Part shown: positions 14,124 through 14,165 of the stretch, in pieces
Layout: every line of letters starts with the position of its first letter
Position numbering within the stretch: position 1 is the first letter of the stretch
Assembly (NCBI GenBank): GCA_019634245.1
Contig: JAHQVR010000036.1
Location: 1 to 14,165, forward strand
DNA length: 14,165 nt
Direction: 5' to 3'
Origin: Gammaproteobacteria bacterium
Lineage (GTDB): Bacteria; Pseudomonadota; Gammaproteobacteria; Granulosicoccales; Granulosicoccaceae
Made by a program: the position numbers and the translations under genes
Notes under the pieces: model-generated
What the model saw: only the letters and a program-made list of their open reading frames with translations
Database searches by the model: none
What the model was told of the DNA's origin: nothing

Positions 14124-14165
14124 GTGAATAATCCTGAACAACTTGATGTATCGGTATGGAGAGGC
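14124..14165 (+). CDS. Possible start of a rightward gene, cut by window edge
   Basis: A GTG at 14124 opens a frame that stays open for the last 14 codons (MNNPEQLDVSVWRG if read from GTG). An AGAG seven bases upstream could be a weak ribosome site. The fragment is too short to identify, and another frame is also open at the edge, so this is only a candidate. Confidence 0.25.
   Translation, partial: MNNPEQLDVSVWRG

Overview
The window looks like accessory catabolic chromosome from a Gram-negative bacterium. The most likely host is a marine gammaproteobacterium, judged from base composition near one half G+C by eye, protein flavour and gene content. No rRNA, tRNA, phage, transposase or CRISPR array is visible, so the taxonomic guess rests only on the proteins.

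Layout. (1) Positions 22-4722, plus strand: a tightly packed operon encoding a SELENBP1/SBP56-type methanethiol oxidase, a plant-type 2Fe-2S ferredoxin, a small CoA-binding (YccU-type) protein, an ECHDC3-like crotonase and an AMP-forming acyl-CoA ligase. (2) Positions 4751-10379, minus strand, convergent with the first: a four-gene operon. In transcription order it encodes a DAO-family FAD oxidase, an 849-residue dimethylglycine/sarcosine dehydrogenase-like protein (FAD domain plus GcvT-like folate domain), a membrane di-iron desaturase/hydroxylase, and a SIP-type FAD/NAD(P)H reductase. (3) Positions 10469-11170, plus: a glutathione S-transferase divergent from that operon. (4) Positions 11290-11401: a 14-unit, 8-bp tandem repeat made of three homogeneous blocks, ending 47 bp before a mandelate-racemase-type enolase superfamily enzyme (11449-12537). 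(5) Positions 12518-13156, minus: a membrane-anchored thioredoxin-like protein that overlaps the end of the enolase gene. (6) Positions 13382-13930, minus: a ProX-type aminoacyl-tRNA deacylase with an intrinsic terminator just downstream. (7) At the right edge, possibly the first codons of a plus-strand gene.

How the genes may work together. Methanethiol oxidase releases formaldehyde, H2S and H2O2 from methanethiol. Dimethylglycine/sarcosine dehydrogenases release methyl groups to tetrahydrofolate or as formaldehyde. Both operons therefore point to demethylation and C1 release from a methylated small molecule (an N-methyl osmolyte, a sulfonium compound such as DMSP, or a methylthio acid). The desaturase resembles the MocD/RtxC branch. 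MocD works with a ferredoxin and a reductase in rhizopine demethylation, so the SIP reductase (4751-5530) and the ferredoxin (1374-1736) are natural candidates for its electron supply. That chain, and any link between the two operons, is inference. The individual family assignments are well supported by visible motifs.
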